Shown here: one piece after another, positions 16,713 to 24,543 of the stretch
Layout: every line of letters begins with the position of its first letter
How positions within the stretch are numbered: the first letter of the stretch is position 1
Source of the DNA: Veillonella sp.
Lineage (GTDB): Bacteria > Bacillota_C > Negativicutes > Veillonellales > Veillonellaceae
Direction of reading: 5' to 3'
Assembly: GCA_018367495.1 (NCBI GenBank)
Contig: JAGZGB010000009.1
Location: 1 to 35,845, forward strand
Length of the DNA: 35,845 nt
Translations under genes and position numbers: made by a program
The notes under the pieces: model-generated
Told to the model about the DNA's origin: nothing
Databases searched by the model: none
The model's input: the letters and a program-made list of their open reading frames with translations, nothing else

Positions 16713-17083
16713 TGGACCAAAGTATCATCAGTAAGCCAACTATACTGTTGTATGCGACTCAGCATATTAGTGAGGATATACTCAAACCACTTTTATATGG
16801 TATTGAAGAGGAAGGTTTACCTGTTGTTATTGAATTTCATAGTGGTACTCATATGGAATTGGCCAACCTAGCATCTCGTAACTCAGCTTTATCTGTAGGT
16901 ATAGGCGTTGATGAAGTGGCTATTGTATTGACCTATAAAAATATACCAGCTCATCAATTCATCTATCGACTTAGTGGTTATAGTCATTATCCAAATAGTT
17001 TGCGCACATTAGGTGTCAATGCAGCTCGTCTTGTAAAGGGAAATCCTTTTGTTTTAGATAAACGATTGGAAGTAGCCTTTTAA
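16712..17083 (+). CDS. pduH: Diol dehydratase reactivase, small subunit
   Basis: The protein has 123 residues, from ATG 16712 (GGAGGG at 16701-16706, 5-nt spacing); an ATG at 16709 in the same frame is possible but too close to that site. It contains the B-fold shared with the diol dehydratase medium subunit: GIEEEGLPVVIEF, ALSVGIGVDEVAIVLTYK and RTLGVNAARLVKGNPF. It forms the PduGH complex and swaps with the medium subunit during reactivation. Its coding region overlaps the pduG stop codon. Confidence 0.9.
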   Translation: MDQSIISKPTILLYATQHISEDILKPLLYGIEEEGLPVVIEFHSGTHMELANLASRNSALSVGIGVDEVAIVLTYKNIPAHQFIYRLSGYSHYPNSLRTLGVNAARLVKGNPFVLDKRLEVAF

Positions 17084-17110
17084 ATACAAATGACTTGAGA
17101 GGTGGTGCAT

Positions 17111-18169
17111 ATGGCTATTTATACGAAAACCGGTGATGCAGGTACAACGGCCTTATTTGATGGCACTAGAGTACCTAAGAATTCACTTCGTGTGGACACA
17201 TATGGGACCTTTGATGAATTAAATGCTCAGGTTAGTGTGTGTGAGAAGTTAGTCGTCTCACAAGACAATAAATATGTGCTTCACGCAATACAACATCAGC
17301 TATTTCGCTTATGTGCAGAGGTAGCAACGCCTCATGTGGAACATCTTAGTGAAAGTAGTAATCTAATTTCACAGCAAGATATAAGCGAATTGGAACACCT
17401 AATTGATGACTATACAAAGAGATTGCCACAGCAACATAGCTTTATATTAAGTGGAAATTATTTATCTGCTGCAGAGCTACATGTGGCGCGTACTATTTGT
17501 CGTCGTGGTGAACGATTGCTTATAAGCTTAGGTTCTGTAGAACCTATTCGCGATGAGGTTCGTAAATTTATTAATCGACTATCTGATGCTCTATATATCA
17601 TGGCTCGCATGGAAGACTATGTACAATTTGTGGAAACAATTGTGGAACGGGTTTCAGAACGCGTTTCAGAACGTGTAGTAACTAGTCACGCTGAAATATT
17701 AAGAGAAACAAATCAATGCGTAAGTAATATAGAGCAAAATACTGAAAATGGAGTTTATAATATGTCAACTGGAACAGAGTTAGAGCATATTATGATGAAG
17801 CTTTCACAATCGGCAATGGACTACGCTCGGTCCATAGGTGTACCTATCGTTGTATCTATAGTAGATACAAACGGTGTATTAATGTATTTCTTACGTATGT
17901 CAGATGCATTGCTCATTAGCAACGACATCGCACAGGCAAAGGCGTACACTGCAGTAGCGCTTAAAACAGCAACTCATGAAGTACATCCAAGCGCACAGCC
18001 TGATGGCGATTTATTCAACATAGAATCTATGGTAAATCGTAAAATCTGTACTTTTGGTGGTGGGTATCCAATCATCATTAATGGAAAGATTGTCGGAGGA
18101 CTCGGTATTAGCGGTGGTACTGTGGCACAGGATATGGACATTGCATCTCACGCATTACAATCTTTGTAG
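17111..18169 (+). CDS. pduO: PduO: cobalamin adenosyltransferase with C-terminal GlcG/DUF336 domain
   Basis: The protein has 352 residues from ATG 17111, with GAGGTGG just upstream. The N-terminal 185 residues are a PduO-type ATP:corrinoid adenosyltransferase: ATP-binding MAIYTKTGDAGTTALFDG, RTICRRGERLL and the terminal FINRLSDALYIMAR helix. The C-terminal 140 residues are a GlcG/HbpS-like (DUF336) domain ending in GGGYPIIINGKIVGGLGISGG and QDMDIA, reported to bind haem in other PduO proteins. It makes the adenosylcobalamin for PduCDE. The linker carries a short ERVSERVSERV repeat, also repeated at DNA level near 17650. No pduS reductase gene is in the operon, so cob(I)alamin must come from elsewhere or from a flavoprotein. 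Confidence 0.92.
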   Translation: MAIYTKTGDAGTTALFDGTRVPKNSLRVDTYGTFDELNAQVSVCEKLVVSQDNKYVLHAIQHQLFRLCAEVATPHVEHLSESSNLISQQDISELEHLIDDYTKRLPQQHSFILSGNYLSAAELHVARTICRRGERLLISLGSVEPIRDEVRKFINRLSDALYIMARMEDYVQFVETIVERVSERVSERVVTSHAEILRETNQCVSNIEQNTENGVYNMSTGTELEHIMMKLSQSAMDYARSIGVPIVVSIVDTNGVLMYFLRMSDALLISNDIAQAKAYTAVALKTATHEVHPSAQPDGDLFNIESMVNRKICTFGGGYPIIINGKIVGGLGISGGTVAQDMDIASHALQSL

Positions 18170-18187
18170 ATTTATGAGGTGAAAACC

Positions 18188-18295
18188 ATGGATGTAACGC
18201 AAATATATATTAGTGAGTTTATTGGTACTGCCGTTTTAATCGCATTTGGTAATACTATAAATGTTCTTCCAATTAGTAGCACCTTAACTATATAG
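18188..18295 (+). pseudogene. pduF: Remnant of a MIP-family glycerol/propanediol facilitator (pduF/glpF-like)
   Basis: A good ribosome binding site (GAGGTGAA) precedes ATG 18188. The 35-codon product begins MDVTQIYISEFIGTAVLIAF, which matches the first transmembrane helix of bacterial glycerol facilitators (pattern xLxEFIGTxxLIxFG). After GNTINVLP it runs into unrelated residues and stops at TAG 18293. The remaining five helices and both NPA motifs are absent, and I find no continuation in other frames before pduU at 18373. A deletion removing nearly the whole gene explains this. The short peptide is probably not functional. Confidence 0.6.
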
Positions 18296-18372
18296 CTAGA
18301 GAATATAAAATGCGATGAACTATAGTAAGGCTGAATAGGTTAAAAATATATTTTGAATTAGGAGGAGATTAT

Positions 18373-18735
18373 ATGGCCTTTCAAGAGGTAATTGATGCAA
18401 AACAGCGCATCATACAAGAATTTGTACCCGGAAAGCAGGTTACGATAGCTCATGTTATTGCTAATCCTAAACCAGATTTATTTAGAAAAATGGGGCTTGA
18501 GGAAAAGGGACGAAATGCTATTGGGATTCTTACCATAACACCTGGCGAAGGGACCATTATTGCAGCCGATATTGCAAGTAAATCTGGTGATATCGAAATC
18601 GGTTTCATCGATAGATTTTCGGGCGCACTTCTCATAACCGGTGATGTATCTGCTGTTGAATCTGCTTTGCGCAGCGTAATTGAAGGGCTGCAACGCATAT
18701 TAGGATTCTTCCCAACGGATTTAACAAGATCATAA
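18373..18735 (+). CDS. pduU: BMC shell protein, PduU-type (circularly permuted)
   Basis: The protein has 120 residues and is collinear with Salmonella Pdu[64 protein letters not shown] and [15 protein letters not shown]. PduU is a permuted BMC domain whose N-terminus forms a small beta-barrel cap over the hexamer; it is a minor shell component and partner of PduV. The start is fixed by AGGAGGAG before ATG 18373. It precedes pduV by 13 bp. Confidence 0.93.
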   Translation: MAFQEVIDAKQRIIQEFVPGKQVTIAHVIANPKPDLFRKMGLEEKGRNAIGILTITPGEGTIIAADIASKSGDIEIGFIDRFSGALLITGDVSAVESALRSVIEGLQRILGFFPTDLTRS

Positions 18736-18748
18736 TGAAAGGGTAATT

Positions 18749-19189
18749 ATGGGCACCGAAAAGAAAGAAAAACGCATCCTCCTAGTAGGACGTAGCGGTT
18801 GTGGTAAAACTACATTAGCAGATACGATTACCCATGGCTCGGCTACGTATCATAAGACGCAAGCCATAACGAGAGTGGGAAACTTCATTGATACTCCTGG
18901 AGAATATATGGAGAATCCTAATTACTATCGAGGCATTATCTTGCACGCCTATGATGCGGACTTAGTGATTTTCATGATTCCAGCAGGCGATGAAACTACC
19001 ATATTCCCACCAAGTTTTGGGAACTCCCTCAATCGTGAGGTTATAGGCGTTGTGTCAAAGGTGGATACGGGCAAAGATGTTAGGGCGCCTAGGCGCAATC
19101 TTAAACTAGCGGGAGCTACTAAGATTTTTGAAATATCTGTTCACGATGAACAGTCGTTAGAACATTTATGTAACTACATATACAGTTAG
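18749..19189 (+). CDS. pduV: PduV/EutP-family small GTPase-like protein
   Basis: The protein has 146 residues with a P-loop GRSGCGKTT (14-22), a Walker-B-like DTPGEY segment near residue 48, and the EutP/PduV-family region DADLVIFMIPAGDE; GVVSKVDTG stands in the position of the NKxD nucleotide-specificity motif. In Salmonella PduV binds the outside of the shell through PduU and is linked to microcompartment movement. pduU lies directly upstream, which matches that partnership. The start codon at 18749 has GAAAGGG before it. Confidence 0.9.
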   Translation: MGTEKKEKRILLVGRSGCGKTTLADTITHGSATYHKTQAITRVGNFIDTPGEYMENPNYYRGIILHAYDADLVIFMIPAGDETTIFPPSFGNSLNREVIGVVSKVDTGKDVRAPRRNLKLAGATKIFEISVHDEQSLEHLCNYIYS

Positions 19190-19207
19190 TTGAAAGAAGG
19201 TTTTTCC

Positions 19208-20215
19208 ATGGACAGAGGTTTTGAAGAACAACTTAATCAATTTATTTTAAATAAAGCGATCATTCCAAAAAGCTTGGGTCTATGGGAACGATATTTCAAA
19301 AAAATGTGTCTTGCTTGGCAGGATATGTCACCTGAAATTCATGCTCAGCATATTATTTTTTCGGCAGATAATGGTATTTCCGTAGATGGTTTAATTGGTT
19401 ATAACTATGAGATTACTCGAAAACAGTCCCAGAATATGATTGATGGAAAAAGTGCAGTCGCTAATTATTGTATCTTTAATCATATTCCTTACGAAGTCGT
19501 AGATGTAGGGATTGCTTGTCCACAAGGTGTTGGGGTAGATCGAAAGGTCGCTCAAGGCACTAAGAATATATTAGATGGTGCTGCTATGAGTGATGAAGAA
19601 TTTGATTTAGCGTACCAAGCGGGATATAACCGAGTTGTATATTATGCGGAGTCGGGGATAAATCTATTTTCCTTCGGAGAAATGGGTGTCGGCAATACGA
19701 CTACCTCAGCAGCTGTCTTGAGTGGACTTACAAAACTAGACCCACGGATAACCGTAGGCCCAGGATCTGGTCCTGATGAAGAGGCGTATATGAATCAGAA
19801 ACGAGAATTCGTACGCACTGCACTATCTCATCATAAGGGGCACTTAAATAGCCCTAAAGAGGTGATTAGCCGCGTAGGTGGCTTTGATATAGCTGCTATT
19901 ACAGGTGCAATGGTAGCTTGTACAGACTTACATATTCCGTTTGTTATCGATGGGTATATTACAGCTGTTGCAATGGCCTGTGCTACTCAAATGAATGGAG
20001 ATGCTCCATTATATGGTATTCCATCCCATTATTCTCGTGAGGTAGGAATGGCCGCAGCATTGGCCTATGCAAATATTCGTCTTGATGAGGTTCCAATCCA
20101 TGGACAAATGGCATTAGGTGAAGGTACAGGTGCTGTACTCATGGTACAACTACTTAAAACAGCACACTTTGCCTTTATGAATTTAGGGACCATGGTGGAA
20201 TTATTAGAAAAATAA
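19208..20215 (+). CDS. cobT: CobT-family nucleotide:base phosphoribosyltransferase (cobamide lower-ligand activation)
   Basis: The protein has 335 residues from ATG 19208 (GAAAGAAGG upstream). It belongs to the nicotinate-nucleotide:dimethylbenzimidazole phosphoribosyltransferase family: IIFSADNGI (usually ADHG), GEMGVGNTT, SRVGGFDIAAITGAM, IDGYITAVAMA, IPSHYSREVG and the late LGEGTGAVL with the presumed catalytic glutamate. The family attaches ribose-phosphate to the lower base of cobamides. Relatives of this group (ArsA/ArsB of Sporomusa) act on phenol or cresol, so the true base is uncertain. CobT is not part of the classical Salmonella pdu operon; here it sits between pduV and pduA and probably supplies the cofactor for the dehydratase. 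Confidence 0.85.
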   Translation: MDRGFEEQLNQFILNKAIIPKSLGLWERYFKKMCLAWQDMSPEIHAQHIIFSADNGISVDGLIGYNYEITRKQSQNMIDGKSAVANYCIFNHIPYEVVDVGIACPQGVGVDRKVAQGTKNILDGAAMSDEEFDLAYQAGYNRVVYYAESGINLFSFGEMGVGNTTTSAAVLSGLTKLDPRITVGPGSGPDEEAYMNQKREFVRTALSHHKGHLNSPKEVISRVGGFDIAAITGAMVACTDLHIPFVIDGYITAVAMACATQMNGDAPLYGIPSHYSREVGMAAALAYANIRLDEVPIHGQMALGEGTGAVLMVQLLKTAHFAFMNLGTMVELLEK

Positions 20216-20259
20216 ATTTGTAATCTTTGTACTATGTTTTGTAAAAGGAGAGAAAACAG

Positions 20260-20541
20260 ATGACACAAGAAGCATTAGGTATGGTTGAAACTAAGGGCTT
20301 AGTAGGCGCTATTGAAGCAGCTGATGCAATGCTTAAAGCAGCTAATGTGGAACTCGTAGGCAATGAAAAAATTGGCTCTGGTCTCGTTACTGTTATGGTT
20401 CGTGGTGATGTAGGTGCTGTAAAAGCTGCTGTAGATGCAGGTGCAGCTGCTGCAGAACGTGTAGGCATTGTTATTTCTACTCATGTAATTCCAAGACCAC
20501 ATAAAGATGTAGAAGGTATTTTACCAACAAAGGGTGAATAA
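20260..20541 (+). CDS. pduA: Hexameric BMC shell protein, PduA-type
   Basis: This is a single BMC domain of 93 residues: [50 protein letters not shown] and STHVIPRPH. These hexamers tile the shell facets; in PduA the small central pore conducts 1,2-propanediol and holds back propionaldehyde. It is very similar to the second BMC-H at 21914-22189, from which it differs mainly at the C-terminus. Assignment of this copy as PduA and the other as PduJ follows residue-level resemblance and gene order only. Start after AGGAGAG. Confidence 0.92.
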   Translation: MTQEALGMVETKGLVGAIEAADAMLKAANVELVGNEKIGSGLVTVMVRGDVGAVKAAVDAGAAAAERVGIVISTHVIPRPHKDVEGILPTKGE

Positions 20542-20543
20542 TT

Positions 20544-21386
20544 ATGACCGATACTAAAAGTATGGTAGATGAGATTTTAAAGCGCGTATTGATGCGTATT
20601 GATAGTGCTGACTTAAGCAAAAATACAGGTGTAACAGATAATGTATCATGTGCTTCATCACCTGTAAGTTCATCTACGGTAAGTCAACTACAAACTTCTA
20701 TAATTACTGAACACGTAGGTAGCACTGCAACAGGCGATACAATTGGCCTCGTAATTGCCAATGTAGATAGTCAAGTATTGGAAGCTATGAAGCTTACTAA
20801 ATCATATCGATCTATCGGTATCTTAGGTTCACGTACAGGTGCAGGGCCGCAAATTATGGCCGCTGATGAAGCTGTAAAGGCGACGAATACGGAGATTGTT
20901 AGCATTGAGTTTGCTCGTGATATGAAAGGTGGGGCCGGAGCTGGTTCCCTTATCATATTTGGTGGCGATGATGTATCCGATGTAAGACGCTCTGTAGAAG
21001 TAGCATTACGTGAATTAGAACGCACCTTTGGCGAAGTATATATGAATGAAGCAGGTCATGTGGAAATTCAATATACAGCTCGTGCAGGGGAAGCTTTAGT
21101 TACAGCCTTTGGTACACCAGAAGGTAAAGCCTTTGGGTTGATAGTTGGGGCTCCAGCAGCTATCGGTGTAGTGATGGCAGATACAGCAGTTAAATCAGCT
21201 AATGTAGATGTAGTAGGTTATCAATCTCCATCGAGTTCTGCTATGAGTAACGAAGTTATTTTACAAATTAGTGGTGATTCGGGTGCGGTCAAACAAGCTG
21301 TAAAAGCAGCACGCGATGTGGGCTTAACCTTACTCGAAACTATGGGAGAAAGACCTCAGAATAAAGGTAATGCTTATATAATCTAA
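20544..21386 (+). CDS. pduB: Trimeric BMC shell protein, PduB-type (long form with N-terminal extension)
   Basis: This tandem-BMC protein has 280 residues. Residues from about 55 on parallel the short paralogue at 11233-11934 (same GDTIGLVIANVD, YRSIGILGSRTGAGPQIMAADEAVKATNTE, GGAGAGSLIIFGGDDVSDVRR, IQYTARAGEALVTAFGTPEGKAFG). The first about 50 residues are an extension: an amphipathic helix (SMVDEILKRVLMRID) followed by a Ser/Thr-rich linker. In Salmonella both forms come from one gene by internal start; the N-terminus of the long form helps tie the enzyme core to the shell. Here the two forms appear to be separate genes 9 kb apart. It overlaps no neighbour and starts 2 bp after pduA. Confidence 0.92.
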   Translation: MTDTKSMVDEILKRVLMRIDSADLSKNTGVTDNVSCASSPVSSSTVSQLQTSIITEHVGSTATGDTIGLVIANVDSQVLEAMKLTKSYRSIGILGSRTGAGPQIMAADEAVKATNTEIVSIEFARDMKGGAGAGSLIIFGGDDVSDVRRSVEVALRELERTFGEVYMNEAGHVEIQYTARAGEALVTAFGTPEGKAFGLIVGAPAAIGVVMADTAVKSANVDVVGYQSPSSSAMSNEVILQISGDSGAVKQAVKAARDVGLTLLETMGERPQNKGNAYII

Positions 21387-21443
21387 TGAAGGTTATGTAA
21401 ACTACGTGCGAATCATCAAAAAATATATACGTTGGGAGGTGGC

Positions 21444-21887
21444 ATGGTGAAAGATTCACTAGGGTTACTAGAAGTAGCAGGTTTACTGGGGGCTATTACC
21501 GCATCAGATGCAATGGTTAAAGCTGCAAATGTACGGTTAATAGGCATAGAAAAGGCGAGAGGTCTTGGCTGGATGACCGTAAAGGTTGTAGGCGATGTAG
21601 CCGCTGTTGAAGCGGCAGTACAGACTGGTGTAGCTATTACAAAAGGTATGAACCTTTATATTGCTCATAAAGTAATTCCTCGACCTGCAGAAGGCTTGGT
21701 AGAATCCTTTAATGATGATTTTACAGAGAAGCCAGCTAAGGTAGCTGATGAAACAGAGAAACCCCAATTAGATGAAAAGGTTGTTGAGATGTTAGATGAA
21801 ATTGTATCTACGATTATAGAACCGAAAAGTTCTAAGTCCACAGATACAAAGAAAACAACACCAAAGAAAAATCCTAAAAAGAAATAA
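21444..21887 (+). CDS. pduK: BMC shell protein with basic C-terminal tail, PduK-type
   Basis: The protein has 147 residues from ATG 21444 (GGGAGGTGG upstream). A BMC domain of about 88 residues resembles PduK ([60 protein letters not shown]). The extension differs: no cysteine cluster as in Salmonella PduK. It has an acidic linker, a probable amphipathic helix DEKVVEMLDEIVSTIIEP, and a lysine-rich end (KKTTPKKNPKKK). The helix looks like an encapsulation peptide that could hold enzymes against the shell; the basic tail could bind acidic cargo or nucleic acid, but that is speculation. Confidence 0.85.
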   Translation: MVKDSLGLLEVAGLLGAITASDAMVKAANVRLIGIEKARGLGWMTVKVVGDVAAVEAAVQTGVAITKGMNLYIAHKVIPRPAEGLVESFNDDFTEKPAKVADETEKPQLDEKVVEMLDEIVSTIIEPKSSKSTDTKKTTPKKNPKKK

Positions 21888-21913
21888 AGTAGTAAATAAT
21901 AAAGGAGATTATC

Positions 21914-22189
21914 ATGAATAACGCATTAGGCATGGTAGAAACAAAAGGTTTAGTAGGCGCAATTGAAGCGGCTGACGCAATGGTAAAAGCAGCTAACGTT
22001 ACATTAGAAGGTACAGAAAAAATCGGGTCCGGTCTTGTAACAGTAATAGTTCGCGGTGATGTAGGGGCTGTAAAAGCGGCTGTTGATGCAGGCTGTGCAG
22101 CAGCACAAAAAGTAGGCGAAGTGGTATCTACTCATGTAATTCCACGCCCTCATAGCGACGTAGAATTGATCTTACCTAAGAAAGGATAA
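21914..22189 (+). CDS. pduJ: Hexameric BMC shell protein, PduJ-type
   Basis: This is a single BMC domain of 91 residues, close to Pdu[81 protein letters not shown]. It is a major facet protein, near-identical in its core to the PduA-type copy at 20260-20541, so gene duplication is likely. Start after AAAGGAG, 26 bp after pduK and 6 bp before pduL. Confidence 0.93.
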   Translation: MNNALGMVETKGLVGAIEAADAMVKAANVTLEGTEKIGSGLVTVIVRGDVGAVKAAVDAGCAAAQKVGEVVSTHVIPRPHSDVELILPKKG

Positions 22190-22195
22190 TAGCTT

Positions 22196-22816
22196 ATGGA
22201 TCGGGAACAGATTCGTGCTATCGTACGAGAAGTGATCGAAGCTATGTTCGAATGGTCCATTCCCGTAGGTGTGAGCAATAGACATGTCCATCTATGTCAG
22301 GAGGATTGGGATATATTATTCCCTAATCAGGCAATTACTAAGAAAAGTGACTTAAAACAAACTGGAGAGTTTGCTTCAGAACAAACAGTTACTTTAGTGG
22401 GGCCTAAAGGAGTCATTCAAAATGTCCGAGTACTAGGTCCTCTTAGAAAGCAGTCTCAAGTAGAGGTATCTTTGACCGATGCTCGTACATTAGGCATAAA
22501 ACCTCCTATTGTGCTATCCGGTCATTTAGAATCAGCCGTAGAGATTACTCTATGTACTGAAAACGGGGAAATCACGAAACCTATTTGTATCGCTGCAAAA
22601 AGACATATTCATATGTCGCCTGATGATGCAAAACGGCTTAATGTAAGCGATGGTGATAGTGTTAATGTTGAGCTTCAAACGCCAGAACGCACTACTGTAT
22701 TTGGTGATGTTATCGTTCGGGCCGTGCCTGGTTTTGTTTTAGAACTCCATATTGATACAGATGAGGCAAATGCTGCCAATGTACAAGGTGCAGTGATGGC
22801 GAGAATTGTACAGTAA
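22196..22816 (+). CDS. pduL: Phosphotransacylase, PduL-type
   Basis: The protein has 206 residues. It converts propionyl-CoA to propionyl-phosphate and recycles CoA inside the compartment. Two PduL beta-barrel domains each carry a metal-binding His motif: VSNRHVHL (His30, His32) and AAKRHIHM (His137, His139). The N-terminal MDREQIRAIVREVIEAMFEW is the amphipathic encapsulation helix. No propionate kinase (pduW) follows, so propionyl-phosphate would be used by a housekeeping acetate kinase. Confidence 0.93.
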   Translation: MDREQIRAIVREVIEAMFEWSIPVGVSNRHVHLCQEDWDILFPNQAITKKSDLKQTGEFASEQTVTLVGPKGVIQNVRVLGPLRKQSQVEVSLTDARTLGIKPPIVLSGHLESAVEITLCTENGEITKPICIAAKRHIHMSPDDAKRLNVSDGDSVNVELQTPERTTVFGDVIVRAVPGFVLELHIDTDEANAANVQGAVMARIVQ

Positions 22817-22829
22817 AGTAGGTGATATG

Positions 22830-23666
22830 ATGAAAGGTTTGAAAAAGGCAAATAATACCTTGCAAGAGTTCTCTGATCTTGTAGAGTCCAAACAAGTGAG
22901 CTCTCATAATCAAAAGAATTTGCGTGTAGGCATTGACCTTGGTACATCATCTATTGTCCTATCTGTAGTAAACGATAAAGGTAAACCTATATATGGTGCT
23001 TTTGAATATAACGAATCTATTCGAGATGGCCTTGTAGTTGACTATGTGGGAGCTGTTACGATTACGCGAGCGTTAAAAGCTAAGGCAGAAGCGGCCTTAG
23101 GTACAGAACTTGTATATGCCGCAGCAGCTGTTCCACCTGGAACGATAGGCAAGAATAAAGATGTAGTAGGTCATGTTCTTGAAAGTGCCGGTTTTGAAGT
23201 GACCTGTATTCTAGACGAACCTACCGCTGCTGCTAATGTGCTAGGAATCACCGATGGTGCTGTTATCGATGTCGGTGGTGGTACTACGGGCATAAGCATT
23301 TTAAAAGATGGCCGAGTTGTATATACCGTAGATGAGCCTACAGGGGGCACCCATATGAACCTTGTCATTAGCGGGGCCTATGGAATTTCTATCTCTGAAG
23401 CGGAGGCATATAAGCGCAACGAAGCTAATAAATGCGATGTATATGCAATTATACGGCCTGTTGTCGAAAAGATGGCAGCTATTTCTAAGCGTGCGTTACA
23501 AGAAGGTGGCTATGAAAAGGGGACTCCTATTGTTGTTGTAGGTGGTGCTTCTAATTTTGAGGAGTTTACTAAAACTTTCAGTCAATATATAGGATTACCC
23601 GTAGATAAGCCGTTATATCCAGAGTTTGTAACGCCCTTAGGAATTGCCATAGGAAGTGAGCATTAA
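22830..23666 (+). CDS. eutJ: EutJ-family Hsp70/actin-like chaperone-type ATPase
   Basis: The protein has 278 residues from ATG 22830 (TAGGTG upstream; ATG 22827 is the codon before). An actin/Hsp70 ATPase fold begins at about residue 33 with RVGIDLGTSSIVLSVV; VIDVGGGTTGISIL is the second phosphate loop, followed by GGTHMN and VVVGGASNFEEF near the end. It belongs to the EutJ group found in ethanolamine and some propanediol operons. A role as chaperone or reactivation factor for microcompartment enzymes is proposed but unproven. It is not part of the Salmonella pdu operon. The first 30 residues are an amphipathic extension (KANNTLQEFSDLVES). Confidence 0.85.
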   Translation: MKGLKKANNTLQEFSDLVESKQVSSHNQKNLRVGIDLGTSSIVLSVVNDKGKPIYGAFEYNESIRDGLVVDYVGAVTITRALKAKAEAALGTELVYAAAAVPPGTIGKNKDVVGHVLESAGFEVTCILDEPTAAANVLGITDGAVIDVGGGTTGISILKDGRVVYTVDEPTGGTHMNLVISGAYGISISEAEAYKRNEANKCDVYAIIRPVVEKMAAISKRALQEGGYEKGTPIVVVGGASNFEEFTKTFSQYIGLPVDKPLYPEFVTPLGIAIGSEH

Positions 23667-23667
23667 T

Positions 23668-24159
23668 ATGGATGTATTAGTTAAACTGGTTCTAGAACGC
23701 CTAGAAAAGCGCATGACATCCACTGCAGTATTTATGGTCACAGAGTGCAATAGCTATGATGAACATATATTGCTGCAGAATCAACTCATTTCTTTTGCTG
23801 GTATAGATTATGGTCATATACGAGAGTTAATGAGCGATACATTGGTGCCTTGGGTGGCTTGCCTGCATCGTTCATTAGCGTATGACTGTGAGGTGACAAT
23901 ACGCTTAGCCGTTCCTGTAACCTCGTTGATGAATCCATCAGTCATTCTAGATTGGCCTATTAAATTTATAGATAAATTTGGTCATCATATATATGCCAGT
24001 CATCAAGCATGGATAACTGCCTCTTTTGTAAAATCTTGTGAAAGTCAGTCTATTATCGTCATATATAGAGGACAACGGTTCACTATGGCTGCTCATGATG
24101 AAATTGAGCGCTTAGATATCACAATAATTGAAGGGAACGAGAAGTATGCAAGTCGGTAA
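23668..24159 (+). CDS. pduM: PduM-like microcompartment assembly protein
   Basis: The protein has 163 residues from ATG 23668, exactly the size of Salmonella PduM; an upstream GTG (23656) is in frame but AGGAAG (23651-23656) fits the ATG. Similarity is weak but collinear: an N-terminal amphipathic helix LVKLVLERLEKRMTSTAVFMVTE, a middle part with CEVTIRLAVPVTSLM and LDWPIKFIDKFGHHIYA, and a final SIIVIYRGQRFTMAAHDEIERLDITII. PduM is needed for correct shell assembly; its biochemistry is unknown. Position between eutJ and pduN supports the call. Its 3' end overlaps pduN by 14 bp. Confidence 0.75.
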   Translation: MDVLVKLVLERLEKRMTSTAVFMVTECNSYDEHILLQNQLISFAGIDYGHIRELMSDTLVPWVACLHRSLAYDCEVTIRLAVPVTSLMNPSVILDWPIKFIDKFGHHIYASHQAWITASFVKSCESQSIIVIYRGQRFTMAAHDEIERLDITIIEGNEKYASR

Positions 24160-24412
24160 AGTAGTGGGTAGTATTGTATCTACTCAAAAGCATGAATCTC
24201 TAAAGGGAATGAAACTGATGATGGTAGATATTCTCGATGGAGGACAAGAGTTGACGGGGCGCATAGAAATCGCCGTCGATACAGTATGTGCTGGTGAAGG
24301 TGAATATGTGCTTCTAACTCGAGGTTCATCGGCACGGCATATTTTCGAAGATGATAAAGGCACCGCAGTAGATTGTGCTATTGTGGGAATTATTGATAGT
24401 TTTGAAAAGTGA
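24146..24412 (+). CDS. pduN: BMC vertex pentamer protein, PduN (EutN/CcmL family)
   Basis: The protein has 88 residues from ATG 24146, preceded by AAGGGA within the end of pduM. It is a typical EutN/CcmL beta-barrel: MQVGKVVGSIVSTQKHESLKGMKLM, VAVDxVxAGxGE-like AVDTVCAGEGEYVLLTRGSSAR and the end VDCAIVGIIDSFE. Pentamers close the twelve vertices of the shell. It is the only vertex gene in the window. Confidence 0.93.
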   Translation: MQVGKVVGSIVSTQKHESLKGMKLMMVDILDGGQELTGRIEIAVDTVCAGEGEYVLLTRGSSARHIFEDDKGTAVDCAIVGIIDSFEK

Positions 24413-24543
24413 TTGTATAGGAAATAGCTGGTGCCAGAGTTAAACCTAGTTATTGTGTCACATCATGAATGTATCCTTGATTGTGTACACCGTTAGTTGA
24501 CATGGTCATTGCATCAGCAATGCAACCTATATGGAGGTTCATG

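Noticed and set aside
20260..22189. Assembly duplication as the cause of two near-identical BMC-H genes
   Set aside because: The two copies differ in codons throughout and in their C-termini, as expected for PduA and PduJ paralogues.
24413..24543. Internal promoter before pduP (TTGACA at 24497)
   Set aside because: No acceptable -10 box at 16-18 bp spacing was found; the gap also holds a small ATTGC/GCAAT hairpin of unclear meaning.
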